A stretch of DNA of 64,000 nucleotides, from positions 248,001 through 312,000 of the forward strand of contig NZ_CAJFDC010000013.1 of NCBI RefSeq assembly GCF_904067045.1. The letters run 5' to 3'. The position numbers and the translations under genes are program-made. The DNA comes from Pseudomonas sp. FEN. Lineage in GTDB: Bacteria; Pseudomonadota; Gammaproteobacteria; Pseudomonadales; Pseudomonadaceae. Of this stretch, positions 44,611-54,828 are shown one piece after another. Position 1 is the first letter of the stretch, and each line of letters begins with the position of its first letter. The notes beneath the pieces were generated by a model. It was given only the letters and a program-made list of their open reading frames with translations, was not told the DNA's origin and ran no database searches.

Positions 44611-44835
44611 ATGAATCTGAAAACTCTTAGCCTGCCGTTGCTGGCAGCAGCGTTCCTGGCCTTGGCGGGCTGCTCCACGCCCACCGTGGTGACCTTGCAG
44701 AACGGGACCCAGTACCTGACCAAGGACACGCCCAAAACCCACTCCGCCGATGGTTTCTATGAGTTCAGGGATATTTCCGGCAAGCAGGTGCGGGTCAAGG
44801 CGTCCGATGTGGCGACGGTCAAACCGAAGGATTGA
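44611..44835 (+). CDS. Small YgdI/YgdR-family lipoprotein
   Basis: A 74-residue protein with a lipoprotein signal (LAAAFLALAGC lipobox, cysteine 22) and an SH3-like DUF903 domain: VVTLQNGTQYLTKDTPKTH and GFYEFRDISGKQVRVKASDV. An AGAGAGGACGTC site precedes the ATG. Function unknown; probably anchored in the outer membrane. Confidence 0.88.
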   Translation: MNLKTLSLPLLAAAFLALAGCSTPTVVTLQNGTQYLTKDTPKTHSADGFYEFRDISGKQVRVKASDVATVKPKD

Positions 44836-44904
44836 TACCCGGGGCCTTGATGAGTCGTGATCTTGCCCGCGAAGAGGCCGGCACAGACACCACACACCCA
44901 GTCC

Positions 44905-47900
44905 TCAGCGAAAATCCCGGCTGCGCACGCTGATATCCGCCAGCATCTCACCCAGGTCGCTCAGGCGCCCGGCAATCACATGCCGCACGTCGCCCTCGGT
45001 TTCCAGGCGTCCGTCGACTTTCAGCAGTTGCGCGCCCACCAGCACCTGCCGTTGCCGTTCGGCCAGGTCGCGCCAGACCACCACATTGACGTTGCCGAAT
45101 TCGTCCTCGAGGGTGACAAAGGTCACCCCGCTGGCCGTACTCGGCCGTTGGCGACCGGTGACCAGCCCGACAATGCTCACTGGCCGCCCGTGTTCGACCT
45201 CCAGCAGCTCCCGCGAACTGCGACAGCGTAAAGCCTTCAACTGCCCGCGCAACAAGGCCAGCGGGTGCGGGCCCAAGGTCGTGCCGAGGCTGGCGTAATC
45301 CGCTTGCAAGTCCTCGCCGACACTCGGGCGCGGCAAGGCCACCGGCGTTTCGGTTGCCCTCGGCAACCCGGCGAACAACCCCAGTTGCGCCTCGACCCCA
45401 GCCACTTCCCAGCGCGCCTGATAACGATCACCAGCCAGACCGCGCAAGGCTCCGGCATCGGCCAGCAGTTCCTGGGCCCGGGTATCGAGCCGCGCCCGCT
45501 CGCCGAGGTCGGCGATATCCTCGAAGGCCCCGCCCCGGCGGGCCGTTTCGATCCGTAGCGCATCCTCCTCGCGAAACCCACGGATCATCCGCAAGCCCAG
45601 GCGCAACGCCGGCTGCGGGCCTTCGTTCGGCTCCAGGCTGCAATCCCAGGCGCTGGCCCGGACATCCACCGGACGAATCTGCAACCGGTGACGCCGGGCA
45701 TCCTGGAGGATCTGGTCCGGGCTGTAGAAGCCCATCGGCCAACTGTTGATCAGCGCACAGGCGAACGCCGCCGGCTCATGGCACTTCAGCCAGCAACTGG
45801 CATAGGTCAGCAAGGCAAAGCTGGCGGCATGGGACTCGGGAAAACCGTAACTGCCAAACCCCTTGATCTGCTCGAAGATCTGCGCGGCGAACTCCGCTGA
45901 ATAGCCGTTTTTCGCCATGCCCTCGGCCAGCCGCAGGCGATGCGGCTCAAGCCCGCCATGACGTTTCCAGGCCGCCATGGAACGGCGCAACTGATCGGCC
46001 TCGCCCGGCGTGTAATCCGCCGCCACCACCGCAATCTGCATGACCTGCTCCTGGAACAGCGGCACCCCCAACGTGCGTTTCAGGACCTCTTCAAGCGCCG
46101 GCGATGGATAGGTCTCGGGCTCCTCCTTGTTTCGCCGCCGCAGGTACGGATGCACCATGCCGCCCTGGATCGGACCCGGCCGGACAATCGCCACTTCGAT
46201 CACCAGGTCATAGAAATTCTTCGGTTTGAGGCGTGGCAGCATCGACATCTGCGCCCGTGACTCGATCTGGAACACGCCAATGGTATCGGCCCGGCCAATC
46301 ATCGCGTAGGTCGGCGCGTCGTCCGGTGGCAGGTTCGCCAGCGTCCAGCGTGGCCCACCGCGGTACTGCTGAACCAGGTCGAAACAGCGGCGCAGCGCGC
46401 TGAGCATGCCCAGGGCCAGGACATCGACCTTGAGCAAACCGACCTTGTCCAGGTCATCCTTGTCCCACTGGATAATCGTCCGCTCGGCCATGGCGGCGTT
46501 TTCCACCGGCACCAGGGTGTCCAGCGGCGCCTCGGAAATCACGAACCCGCCCGGATGCTGGGACAAATGCCGGGGAAAACCGATCAGTTGCCGGGTCAGC
46601 CCCAGCACCCGGCGCAGCACCGGGCTGTCGGGATCGAAGCCGTTCTCGCGCAGACGCTCAGGCGCTGGCGGCTCATCGCTCCAGTGGCCACAGGCGTCGG
46701 CCAGGGCATTGACCTGATCCGGCGGCAGGCCCAGCGCCTTGGCCACATCCCGCACCGCCCCCGCGCCATGGTAGGTGCTGACCACCGCCGTCAAGGCCGC
46801 CCGGCCGCGACCATAGCGCCGGAACACGTATTGCAGGACCTCTTCGCGGCGATCGTGCTCGAAGTCGACATCGATGTCTGGTGGCTCGTTGCGCTCGCGG
46901 GAGAGGAAACGCTCGAACAGCATGTTGGTGCGATCCGGGTTCAGCTCGGTGACGCCCAGGGCATAACAGACCACCGAGTTCGCCGCCGAACCACGCCCCT
47001 GACAGAGAATGCCCTGCTTGCGGGCGAAGTCGACGATATCCTGCACCGTCAGGAAATAACTGTCGTATTCCAGCTCGGCGATCAATACCAGCTCTTTTTC
47101 GATGAGGTCCCGAACCCGGCTACTGATCCCTTCGGGCCATCGGCGACGAACGCCCTCTTCTGTCAGGTGGCGCAACCAGGATGCCGGAGTCTGCCCTTCC
47201 GGCACCAATTCACGGGGATACTGGTAGTGCAACTGGCCGAGATCGAAAGTACAACGCCGGGCAATGACCTGGGTCTCGGCCAGCAAGGCCGCCGGGTAAA
47301 TCCCGCGCAAGGTTTCGAGGCTGCGCAGATGCCGCTCGCCATTGGCATGCAGCTGCTGCCCGGCATCGGCCACCCGGGTGTGCAGGCGAATGGCGGTCAT
47401 GGTGTCCTGCAGGGCACGGCGCGCACGCACGTGCATATGCACATCGCCGCTGGCCACGGCGGGAATCGCCAGCTCATCGGCCAGGGCCAGCAAGCGTGCC
47501 AGACGCCGGCCATCGTCCTGACCACAATGCAGCTCCACGGCCAACCACAGCCGTTCGGGAAAGCGCTCGCGCAACCAGCGGCCCTCGGCTTCGACGATGT
47601 CCCGCCCAGGCAGCCACAACGCCAGCAGCCCCGGCAGGTCCTGCAGGAAATCCTCCCGCAACACTTGATAACGGCCCTTTTCCGCACGCCGCCGGGCCTG
47701 GGTGATCAATCGGCAAAGGCTCTGGTAGCCCGCCAGGTTTTCCACCAGCAGTACCAGCCTGGGCCCATTCTCGACCTGCATTTCACTGCCGATGATCAAC
47801 GGCAGGCCGCTGTCCTGCGCGGCCTGCCAGGCCCGGACAATCCCCGCCAGGGTGCACTCGTCGGTGATCGCCAGGGCTTGATAGCCCTGCTCCCTGGCCC

Positions 47901-47985
47901 GTTCGAACAACTCCTGGGCGCTGGAAGCCCCGCGCTGGAAACTGAAGTTCGACAGGCAATGCAGCTCGGCGTATGCGCCACTCAT
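44905..47985 (-). CDS. dnaE2: Error-prone DNA polymerase DnaE2 (ImuC)
   Basis: A 1026-residue C-family polymerase: N-terminal PHP domain ([20 protein letters not shown]), catalytic aspartates in [17 protein letters not shown], and a C-terminal OB fold ([20 protein letters not shown]). It is shorter than replicative DnaE and lacks its C-terminal clamp/tau region, as known for DnaE2. With ImuB it performs translesion synthesis during SOS. ATG 47983-47985 overlaps the imuB stop by 4 bases. It is the last gene of the lexA2-imuA-imuB-dnaE2 operon. Confidence 0.95.
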   Translation of the reverse strand: MSGAYAELHCLSNFSFQRGASSAQELFERAREQGYQALAITDECTLAGIVRAWQAAQDSGLPLIIGSEMQVENGPRLVLLVENLAGYQSLCRLITQARRRAEKGRYQVLREDFLQDLPGLLALWLPGRDIVEAEGRWLRERFPERLWLAVELHCGQDDGRRLARLLALADELAIPAVASGDVHMHVRARRALQDTMTAIRLHTRVADAGQQLHANGERHLRSLETLRGIYPAALLAETQVIARRCTFDLGQLHYQYPRELVPEGQTPASWLRHLTEEGVRRRWPEGISSRVRDLIEKELVLIAELEYDSYFLTVQDIVDFARKQGILCQGRGSAANSVVCYALGVTELNPDRTNMLFERFLSRERNEPPDIDVDFEHDRREEVLQYVFRRYGRGRAALTAVVSTYHGAGAVRDVAKALGLPPDQVNALADACGHWSDEPPAPERLRENGFDPDSPVLRRVLGLTRQLIGFPRHLSQHPGGFVISEAPLDTLVPVENAAMAERTIIQWDKDDLDKVGLLKVDVLALGMLSALRRCFDLVQQYRGGPRWTLANLPPDDAPTYAMIGRADTIGVFQIESRAQMSMLPRLKPKNFYDLVIEVAIVRPGPIQGGMVHPYLRRRNKEEPETYPSPALEEVLKRTLGVPLFQEQVMQIAVVAADYTPGEADQLRRSMAAWKRHGGLEPHRLRLAEGMAKNGYSAEFAAQIFEQIKGFGSYGFPESHAASFALLTYASCWLKCHEPAAFACALINSWPMGFYSPDQILQDARRHRLQIRPVDVRASAWDCSLEPNEGPQPALRLGLRMIRGFREEDALRIETARRGGAFEDIADLGERARLDTRAQELLADAGALRGLAGDRYQARWEVAGVEAQLGLFAGLPRATETPVALPRPSVGEDLQADYASLGTTLGPHPLALLRGQLKALRCRSSRELLEVEHGRPVSIVGLVTGRQRPSTASGVTFVTLEDEFGNVNVVVWRDLAERQRQVLVGAQLLKVDGRLETEGDVRHVIAGRLSDLGEMLADISVRSRDFR

Positions 47986-49400
47986 GCGAACCAACCCTGC
48001 AGCAGCAACGGGCCGCTTTCACCCACCGGACGATAGGCCCAGGCGTGGCGGCCGGCACGGGTCTCGATCAGGTAATAGTCACGACGCACATCCGCGCCGT
48101 CCCACCAGCCCGACTCGATCCGCTCCGGCCCCAGCAGGACCCGCGTCGACTGTTCGGGCAGTGCCAGCGGCACCTTGAGCAGCCAGCCGGGGCGCAACGG
48201 CCCAGCCACGGCCAACGGGCCGGGCGTGCTTGCCGGGAGCGGCTGCCAGGCGCACTCGGGACGGTGATCGGCCTGGAACCGCAGGCCCTGCACCGCGTCA
48301 TCCCCCAGCCGGGCGCGCAGGCGTTCGCGCAACTGTTCCCAGGGCAAGGACTGTTGCGGGCGCTCGTCGAACAGTTCGCGGTGTTCCGGGACAAAGGCCG
48401 GCAGGTCCTCGGCCTCCAGGCGGAAGCCACGCACCGCCGCCTCGACCTGGACCTGCTCCAGGCGTCCGCGAGCCAGTTCGAAGAGCATTGCCGGATCGCG
48501 CTCGGCACTCAACAGGCCAACCTTGATCCGCGTGTCCGCGACTCCGGCATGCTCCAGGATCAGTTCGAAACGCTGCACACCGCTGTCACGGCCACAGAGA
48601 AACGCCGACAGGTCCGCGGTCAGGCGGCGCAAGGGAAACAGCAAGGCCTGATGCGAGGTCACGTCGAAATTCAGCTCGATCCGCGCCGCGAAGCGATCCG
48701 GCGGCAGATAGAACGCCAGGGCCAACGGCCGCTCGCCAAGCAAGGTATCAAGGTGCTTGAGCAGCGCCGCCTCGAAGCGTCGGGCCAGGCTGTGCCGGGG
48801 CAAGGCCAGCACTTGCGCCAGGGTTCGCAGGCCCATGCGCGACAAGGCCGTGGCCGCGTCTTTTTCCAGCCCGACCCGGTCGATCGGCATCTGTCCCAGG
48901 GTCTGGCGCAAGACCTCGTTGTCCGCCAGGGCCAGGCCATCGTAGGCATTGGCCAGGACCCTGGCCGCCGCCGGATTCGGGGCGACGACGATCCGATGGC
49001 GAAAGCCCAGGCCGGTCAGTTCCGCGCGCAAGCGCGCTTCCAACTGCGGCCAGGGGCCGAACAGGCCCAGGCTGGACTCGATCTCGAACAACAAGGTCCG
49101 CGGATAACGCAGGCTGACCTGGGAGCTGAAACGATAGGCCCAGGCGGCGAGAAACTGCTGCCACTGCTCGATTTCGGCGGGATCGTATTCGGCGCTGGCA
49201 AAGGCCTTGGTCAAGGCATGGGCGGCCGTCAGCGATTGCCCGGGACGCAGGCCCAAGGCCCGGGCCGCGGCGTTCACCGCCTGCACCACCCGACGCTGTG
49301 GCGAACCCGTCAGCAGCGCCAGCGGTGCCTCGGGCTCAGGGGTTCGACGCAGCACACCGTCCAGCGCCAATTGCGGAAAAACAATACAGACCCAACGCAT
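47982..49400 (-). CDS. imuB: ImuB, Y-family polymerase-like protein
   Basis: A 472-residue protein related to DinB polymerases. The start ([20 protein letters not shown]) lacks the usual catalytic D-x-D at residue 8, consistent with ImuB acting as a hub rather than an enzyme. Polymerase-like regions include [20 protein letters not shown] and [20 protein letters not shown]. It binds the sliding clamp, ImuA and DnaE2 in the mutasome. ATG 49398-49400 is 7 bases after the imuA stop. Confidence 0.92.
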   Translation of the reverse strand: MRWVCIVFPQLALDGVLRRTPEPEAPLALLTGSPQRRVVQAVNAAARALGLRPGQSLTAAHALTKAFASAEYDPAEIEQWQQFLAAWAYRFSSQVSLRYPRTLLFEIESSLGLFGPWPQLEARLRAELTGLGFRHRIVVAPNPAAARVLANAYDGLALADNEVLRQTLGQMPIDRVGLEKDAATALSRMGLRTLAQVLALPRHSLARRFEAALLKHLDTLLGERPLALAFYLPPDRFAARIELNFDVTSHQALLFPLRRLTADLSAFLCGRDSGVQRFELILEHAGVADTRIKVGLLSAERDPAMLFELARGRLEQVQVEAAVRGFRLEAEDLPAFVPEHRELFDERPQQSLPWEQLRERLRARLGDDAVQGLRFQADHRPECAWQPLPASTPGPLAVAGPLRPGWLLKVPLALPEQSTRVLLGPERIESGWWDGADVRRDYYLIETRAGRHAWAYRPVGESGPLLLQGWFA

Positions 49401-49407
49401 GCCAACC

Positions 49408-50040
49408 TCAATGCCCCGTGTTGAAGGCAATCGGTGCCGAATGGGCCAAGCCACCCCGGCACTTGAGCACTCGCAACTGCGCGGGGCGAGCATCGACGGC
49501 AATCCGCAGGGCCGCCGGCGATGGATTGATCGCCTCCGCCAGCGAACGGTAGGCGAAGGCCAGGGTCTGGCCGGTTTCCGCCGCTACCTGCAAGCGCCGC
49601 AAGGCCCGGTCATCGGCCTGTTGCGGCCAGCACAGGACCGCCCCGCAACTGCCGGAACGCAGGCACTGCTCGGCCGCCCACAGGGCATCGCGCGGTGCCG
49701 CCTGGATCACCGCCAACTGCCGCAGGTCCACCCCCGCGCTCAGCCACGCCTGGGGGTAGGGCACATGGGGCGGCGCCACCAGGACGATGCGCTCGCCCCG
49801 GGCCGACAACCGCGCCAGGGTCGGCCAGACCAGCTGCAACTCGCCGACCCCCTCCCCGGCGATCAGGATCTCCGTCAGCGCCGCCGCCGGCCAGCCAGCA
49901 CCGGGCAAGGCGGCGTCGAGGGCCGCATGGCCCGTGGGCTGGCGATCGGACTGCGGCTCGGCCAACGGCGCGACAGCGCGGCCTTTCCACACCCGCCGCT
50001 CGTCGAGCAGCGTGTCCAGGGCGACTGCCACGCCCCTCAT
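49408..50040 (-). CDS. imuA: ImuA, mutasome protein (RecA/SulA-like)
   Basis: A 210-residue protein with a degenerate RecA-like fold: TGHAALDAALPGAGWPAAAL and LTEILIAGEGVGELQLVWPT correspond to the RecA P-loop region but lack GxxGxGK. Partner of ImuB and DnaE2 in damage-induced mutagenesis. Its ATG overlaps the lexA2 stop by 4 bases. Confidence 0.92.
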   Translation of the reverse strand: MRGVAVALDTLLDERRVWKGRAVAPLAEPQSDRQPTGHAALDAALPGAGWPAAALTEILIAGEGVGELQLVWPTLARLSARGERIVLVAPPHVPYPQAWLSAGVDLRQLAVIQAAPRDALWAAEQCLRSGSCGAVLCWPQQADDRALRRLQVAAETGQTLAFAYRSLAEAINPSPAALRIAVDARPAQLRVLKCRGGLAHSAPIAFNTGH

Positions 50041-50657
50041 GCCGGCCGCACCAGACCGCAGAACACGCCTTCGATGGCCAGCTCCTGATGTTCGGGATCG
50101 ACGACGATGGGCTCATAGGCCGGGTTGCGCGCCAACAAACGGATGCCCGTGGCCGTGCGTTCGAAGCGCTTGATGGTGACCTCGCCGTCGAGCCGGGCCA
50201 CGACGATCTGGCCGTTGCGCACCTCGCCGGTGCGGCGCACCGCCACCAGGTCACCGTCGAGAATGCCATCGCCGATCATCGAGTCGCCCTGCACCCGCAG
50301 CAGGTAGTCCGGGGTCCGGGAAAACAGCGCCGGGTCGAGCAGCAGCCGGCGATCCACCTGGGCATCGACATCGATGGGCCGCCCCGCCGCCACCCGGCCC
50401 AGCAGCGGAATATCCAGCAACTCGGCCCGGGGGGCTTGATCGAGCAGGCGGATGCCCCGTGCCTGATGGGCGTTGACCTCGATGAAGCCGCCCTCGGCCA
50501 AGGCCAGCACGTGCTTGCGCGCCACGCTGCGGGAGGCGAAACCAAAGGCCTCGGCGATCTCGGCAAGGCTCGGGGGCTGGCCGTTGCGCACGATGCGCTC
50601 GCGGATAAAGGTCAGGATGGCGGTACGGCGGGGGCTTAAAGTCGTCATGGAGTACAT
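50037..50657 (-). CDS. lexA2: LexA2 repressor
   Basis: A 206-residue LexA: winged helix (PPSLAEIAEAFGFASRSVAR) and S24 peptidase domain. The self-cleavage Ala-Gly is in GRVAAGRPI, the catalytic serine in GDSMIGDGI and lysine in GEVTIKRF. ATG 50655-50657 is favoured because AGGAG lies five bases upstream; a second ATG (50646-50648) has none. It is the first gene of the mutasome operon, which its operator, overlapping this start region, should repress until DNA damage. Confidence 0.93.
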   Translation of the reverse strand: MYSMTTLSPRRTAILTFIRERIVRNGQPPSLAEIAEAFGFASRSVARKHVLALAEGGFIEVNAHQARGIRLLDQAPRAELLDIPLLGRVAAGRPIDVDAQVDRRLLLDPALFSRTPDYLLRVQGDSMIGDGILDGDLVAVRRTGEVRNGQIVVARLDGEVTIKRFERTATGIRLLARNPAYEPIVVDPEHQELAIEGVFCGLVRPA

Positions 50658-50666
50658 TTGTACTCC
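50649..50666. promoter_or_regulatory. LexA2 operator
   Basis: GGAGTACATTTGTACTCC is a perfect inverted repeat (7-base arms, 4-base spacer) with the GTAC-N4-GTAC core reported for LexA2 of pseudomonads. It covers the ribosome site and first codons of lexA2, so bound repressor would block transcription very early. The two SD-like AGGAG elements are also part of the palindrome. Confidence 0.8.
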
Positions 50667-51010
50667 TGTGGGATTTCCCTGACAAGAGCCATCAGTCAGA
50701 GACACGAACCTGTACGCCACGGCACCGTGAACAGCGAGTGGCCCGGCCCCGATGGCAGCACGGGCGCTGCCTTGATGTGCGAACAAACCGACAGAATTAT
50801 CCTGCATATAAAATATTGTAAGACTGTTCCGCAGACATCATTAATGTCTCTTTCAAATCCGCACTGCAAACTTCTTGAAAATTAATAACCACAACATTGA
50901 AAAATAAAATCACCTTGCTATATTCACTCAAACACTCCTTCACTGAAAACGGCCTCTCGGCCTGTTTCGTCCTGTTCAATTAAAAGTTTCAACCCTTATT
51001 GGAGATCGCC
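50658..51010. other. Gene-free AT-rich region between lexA2 and the RiPP-like precursor
   Basis: 353 bases. From about 50790 it becomes strongly AT-rich. AGACAT and ATGTCT form an inverted repeat at 50833-50849 (spacer CATTA), and an imperfect GGCC-centred hairpin lies at about 50943-50962. It should contain the divergent promoters of lexA2 and the precursor gene. No other gene is seen. Confidence 0.5.
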
Positions 51011-51268
51011 ATGCCCGCTTCCCATACAAGCCACCAGGAACGTCTTGCAACCCTTCTGGGTCATGCGATAAGGGATGAACCATTCGCCATGGAGCTGCAG
51101 AAGAATCCACCCGGCGCCGCCAGGGGCCTGGGCCTGACCTTGCGTATCGACGAGGTGGTGGCGCTCAAGGGCCTGGACATTGGCCAAATGGCGGCGGCCG
51201 CGCAAACCCTGCGCAGCCCTCTCGCGACCCGCGCCACCTTCGACCAGCAGCAGGTGCGAACCGATTAA
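51011..51268 (+). CDS. Probable RiPP precursor, NHLP-clan leader type (85 aa)
   Basis: A small protein whose N-terminal two thirds look like an NHLP-clan (Os1348/Franean1_4349-like) leader: LLGHAIRDEPFAMELQKNP, then GLGLTLRIDEVVALKGLDIG. The pattern (aliphatic helix, D-E-P-F, L..NP, L-G-L-T, D-E-V.AL, L-D) is what I recall for such leaders; it was not searched. The last 20 residues (SPLATRATFDQQQVRTD region) are polar and without cysteine, a possible core for hydroxylation rather than thioether rings. ATG 51011 follows GGAGATCGCC, a good ribosome site. Next downstream, after 179 bases, is an HExxH enzyme of a RiPP-linked family. Native product unknown. Confidence 0.7.
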   Translation: MPASHTSHQERLATLLGHAIRDEPFAMELQKNPPGAARGLGLTLRIDEVVALKGLDIGQMAAAAQTLRSPLATRATFDQQQVRTD

Positions 51269-51447
51269 GCCCGCGCCTGCGTCCGTGCTGTATCGCGAAG
51301 TTTTCGTTACATACTCATTGAATAAATACCCCACGGGAAACTATTGATTCTCGCCGTTACCCAGGCACTGCCGAAACTATAAAAACCAACGCCTTTCTTT
51401 ATTGAAGGCGCGTTATTGCATGTTTGTCATTCATCGAGTCAAACCCC

Positions 51448-52605
51448 ATGAATAGCATGACCAGCCGGCTGCAATCCCAGCTCGACGAGCTTTTCCAGCA
51501 CAACACTTTTTTACCCGACGCCACCCCGGAGCGCTTTCGCCGCCTGCTGGATCAACTCAGCCAGCAGCGCTACAGCAGGTTCGCCGCGCTCTATGCCGAA
51601 TGTTTCCAAATCTTCGAGGGCAGTAGCAAGCTCGAACCGTTCTTCACCTGTGCGAACAACCTGATTCTGCTGCCGGTTACCCAGCGCCGCCTGGTCATCA
51701 ACGACCCGGTGTTCCAGATCTGGATGACCCTGGCGTTTCAGCATGCCAATGCGGTATTGACCGACCTCGCGGACACCCCCTCGGCCTTGCAAAGCCTGCT
51801 CCTGGAGCTGCCGGCAGTCCTGCAACGCATCACCCAGACGGCGGTCGAGCACAAGTACTCGAACCACCCGCCGATCCGACGTTTCAATGTCGATCCGCTG
51901 ATCGCCGCCGCGACCCCGCCCAACTATGAATTCCCTGAGGACGAAAGCACCCGCAAGCACCTGGAGCGCAGTGGTTACTCCATCCACTTCTTCCGCGACG
52001 TGGTCAGTGTCGCCCTGTCGCGCATCGCCAACACCTGGCCGGCCTGCTACGAACAGTTCAGGCATCTGGTCAAGCTGATCTGCCACCTGCCCGACGGCAC
52101 CTTCCGCAGCTGTTCGGCGGCGCGCTATACCGGGGTCATCCTGTTGTCGGCCAAGGATCATTCGATCCTCGACATCGAGGAATCACTGGTTCATGAAACC
52201 ACTCATCAACTGTTGTACAGCCTGGTCGAAGTCTGTCCGATCATCGATGAGCAGCACGCCGGAGAGCGCCTGTTCACACTCCCCTGGTCCGGGCTGAGGA
52301 GCGATCTGCATGGCTATGTCCATGCCTTTTTCGCCGCGCTCGCCCAGGTCAAATACCTTGAGCGCGTGCGCCAGCGCCCGGCCACGGAAATGCAACGGGC
52401 CGAAGAACGGTTGCTCGATCTCCTGAAGGGCCTGCTCAAGGCCTTGCCGGAACTCGAGGCCTGCGACGACTTCTCGCCCCGTGGCCGAACCCTCATGGAC
52501 AATCTCGCCCAGGAGGTACATGCCCTGCGCCACCGCCATGCCGACCTGTTGAGCCGGCCGAGCGCGGCGACGGGCAGCCGGTCGACCCTGGGCATGAGCG
52601 TCTAG
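51448..52605 (+). CDS. HExxH-motif enzyme, probable peptide-modifying (beta-hydroxylase type)
   Basis: A 385-residue protein, soluble by composition. The diagnostic element is SLVHETTHQLLYSLVE (about residue 248), an HExxH metal site, in a setting recalled for the mod_HExxH family, some members of which are named alpha-ketoglutarate-dependent peptide beta-hydroxylases. N-terminal parts (FEGSSKLEPFFTCANNLILL; RRFNVDPLIAAATPPNYEFP) are typical of no other family I recognise. ATG 51448 is used; an ATG three codons on is possible, and no strong ribosome site is seen, so a start uncertainty of a few codons remains. With the upstream precursor-like gene it forms a minimal RiPP-type pair. Confidence 0.75.
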   Translation: MNSMTSRLQSQLDELFQHNTFLPDATPERFRRLLDQLSQQRYSRFAALYAECFQIFEGSSKLEPFFTCANNLILLPVTQRRLVINDPVFQIWMTLAFQHANAVLTDLADTPSALQSLLLELPAVLQRITQTAVEHKYSNHPPIRRFNVDPLIAAATPPNYEFPEDESTRKHLERSGYSIHFFRDVVSVALSRIANTWPACYEQFRHLVKLICHLPDGTFRSCSAARYTGVILLSAKDHSILDIEESLVHETTHQLLYSLVEVCPIIDEQHAGERLFTLPWSGLRSDLHGYVHAFFAALAQVKYLERVRQRPATEMQRAEERLLDLLKGLLKALPELEACDDFSPRGRTLMDNLAQEVHALRHRHADLLSRPSAATGSRSTLGMSV

Positions 52606-52767
52606 GAGCCGTCACCGGCGTGCGCCTGAGCGGCGCTCCCTCTGGGGGCGCCCAACCGGCTCGGAACAATCAACGAGGCTGATATCGACTATGCCTGCAG
52701 CCGTCTTACTCCCCCGCGGCGCAATGTCTAGACTCGCTTACCTCACCTGTTCCAGAGCCTTGAAGCC

Positions 52768-53970
52768 ATGCCAACTCACCCCCATGCTGCCCCCGTGATG
52801 ACCCGCTCCCTGGTGATGCTGTTCGCCTTCTGCTGTGGCGCCATCGTGGCCAATATCTACTATGCCCAACCGATCATCGACCTGATCGCCCCGGACCTCG
52901 GCATTTCCGCCCACAGCGCCAGCCTGATCGTGTCCCTGACCCAGATCGGCTACGCCCTGGGCCTGTTCTTCCTGGTGCCACTGGGTGACCTGCTGGAAAA
53001 CCGCAAGCTGATGATCGGCACCGCGCTGATCGCCACGTTCAGCCTGGTGGCCGCTGGCCTGGCCCGGCAACCCGGGGTGTTCCTGGTGGTGTCGCTGCTG
53101 ATCGGCTTCAGTTCGGTATCGGTACAGATCCTGATTCCCCTGGCCGCGCACCTGGCCCCTGAAGAATCACGCGGACGCGTGGTCGGCGGGATCATGGGCG
53201 GCTTGCTGCTGGGCATCCTGCTGGCGCGGCCGCTGTCCAGCGTGATCGCCGACCACTTCGGCTGGCGCACGGTATTTATCGCCGCCGCCGTGCTGATGCT
53301 GTTCATCATGCTGGTGATCCTCACCACCATGCCCAAGCGCCAGCCCAGCCACAGCGCCACCTACGGGCAACTGCTGGGCTCGCTGGGGAAGTTGTTCCGT
53401 GACCAGCCGGTGTTGCGCCAGCGGGCCTGGTACCAGGGCTTGATGTTCGCCACCTTCAGCTTGTTCTGGACCGCCGTGCCGCTGGAGTTGTCACGGGTTC
53501 ATGGGCTGTCGCAGTCCGAGATCGCCCTGTTCGCCCTGGTCGGCGCCATGGGGGCCATTGCCGCGCCGCTGGCCGGTCGACTGGCGGATGCCGGGCATAC
53601 GCACCGGGCCTCCTGGCTGGCGATGTTGCTGGCAACCCTGAGCTTTGCCCCGGCGCTGATCCATCCGGCCTACAGCGTGATCGGCCTGGCCGTGACCGGG
53701 GTGCTGCTGGACTTCGCGGTGCAGATGAACATGGTCCTCGGGCAGCGCTCGGTCTATGCCCTCGACGCCGCCAGCCGCGGTCGCCTCAATGCCCTGTACA
53801 TGACCAGCATCTTCATCGGCGGCGCCATTGGCTCGGCCCTGGCCAGCGTGTTGTATGAACAAGGCGGCTGGCTGGCGATCATGCTGTTGGGCAGTGCGCT
53901 GCCGCTGGTGGCGCTGTTGAGTTTCCTGATAGTCGCGAACCGTGAGAAGCGGCAGATGGCGCTGGCATAG
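52768..53970 (+). CDS. MFS transporter (12-helix)
   Basis: A 400-residue major facilitator: CGAIVANIYYAQPIIDLIAP, YALGLFFLVPLGDLLENRK (motif A region), ALYMTSIFIGGAIGSALAS in the last third. The YYAQPI block marks the widespread YgaY-like exporter group. It lies 162 bases after the HExxH gene on the same strand and could export its product, but such transporters are common and the link is positional only. Confidence 0.85.
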   Translation: MPTHPHAAPVMTRSLVMLFAFCCGAIVANIYYAQPIIDLIAPDLGISAHSASLIVSLTQIGYALGLFFLVPLGDLLENRKLMIGTALIATFSLVAAGLARQPGVFLVVSLLIGFSSVSVQILIPLAAHLAPEESRGRVVGGIMGGLLLGILLARPLSSVIADHFGWRTVFIAAAVLMLFIMLVILTTMPKRQPSHSATYGQLLGSLGKLFRDQPVLRQRAWYQGLMFATFSLFWTAVPLELSRVHGLSQSEIALFALVGAMGAIAAPLAGRLADAGHTHRASWLAMLLATLSFAPALIHPAYSVIGLAVTGVLLDFAVQMNMVLGQRSVYALDAASRGRLNALYMTSIFIGGAIGSALASVLYEQGGWLAIMLLGSALPLVALLSFLIVANREKRQMALA

Positions 53971-53998
53971 AAACATCTCCAGCGACCTCTGGGGCCCT

Positions 53999-54138
53999 TT
54001 CGCGGGCAAGCTCCGCTCCCACGGATTTGGCGGTACACACAGAACCTGTTTGGCAAGGCACAAGGAGCTTGTTTTTGCTGGGCACATGGAACTTGTGGTT
54101 GCCCCGGATCTAATGTGGGAGCGGAGCTTGCCCGCGAA
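53999..54138. repeat. Inverted pair of REP sequences
   Basis: The left arm ttcgcgggcaagctccgctc (53999) and right arm gagcggagcttgcccgcgaa (ending 54138) are exact mirror images with about 90 bases between. Another REP family than the 3505/26909 pair. Confidence 0.75.
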
Positions 54139-54224
54139 GAGGATCTGACAAACACCACAGAGCCCCGACAAAAACACCGCTCCCCTTGTATGATCTGCGC
54201 TTTGCACACCACAGGGCGTGGATC

Positions 54225-54821
54225 ATGACCGCAACGAAAGACCGGGTTCGCATCGTCGACAGCACCGTCCTCTCGGACGACTGGTACCTGCTGAAGAAGA
54301 CCACCTTCGATTTCCTGCGCAGCGACGGCACCTGGCAGCGGCAAAGCCGCGAGACCTACGACCGTGGCAATGGCGCGACCATCCTGCTGTTCAACCGCGA
54401 AAAACAGACCGTGGTACTGACCCGACAATTCCGCTTCCCGGTGTTCGTCAACGGCCATGACGGCATGCTGGTGGAAGCCGCCGCCGGCCTGCTGGAAAAC
54501 GCCTCGCCCGAGGACCGGATCCGCGCCGAGGCCGAGGAGGAAACCGGCTACCGCGTGCAGAACGTGCAGAAGATCTTCGAAGCCTTCATGAGCCCGGGCT
54601 CGGTAACCGAGAAGCTGCACTTCTTCCTCGGCGAGTACGATGGCGACAGCAAGGTCGGCCACGGTGGCGGCCTGGAAGCCGAGGGCGAGGACCTGGAGGT
54701 GCTCGAACTGTCCCTTGACGACGCGCTGCAAGCAGTACGACGCGGGGAGATCGTCGACGCCAAGACCATCATGCTGTTGCAGTATGTGGCCTTGAACAAA
54801 ACCCTCGACACCCCGCGCTGA
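54225..54821 (+). CDS. NudK-like Nudix hydrolase
   Basis: A 198-residue Nudix protein close to NudK (GDP-mannose hydrolase) in pattern: TVVLTRQFRFPVFVNGHDGM, EAAAGLLENASPEDRIRAEA, EEETGYRV (Nudix box), FMSPGSVTEKLHFF. It starts at ATG 54225 without a marked ribosome site. It is convergent with the nadE operon. Confidence 0.88.
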   Translation: MTATKDRVRIVDSTVLSDDWYLLKKTTFDFLRSDGTWQRQSRETYDRGNGATILLFNREKQTVVLTRQFRFPVFVNGHDGMLVEAAAGLLENASPEDRIRAEAEEETGYRVQNVQKIFEAFMSPGSVTEKLHFFLGEYDGDSKVGHGGGLEAEGEDLEVLELSLDDALQAVRRGEIVDAKTIMLLQYVALNKTLDTPR

Positions 54822-54828
54822 TCCCTGC

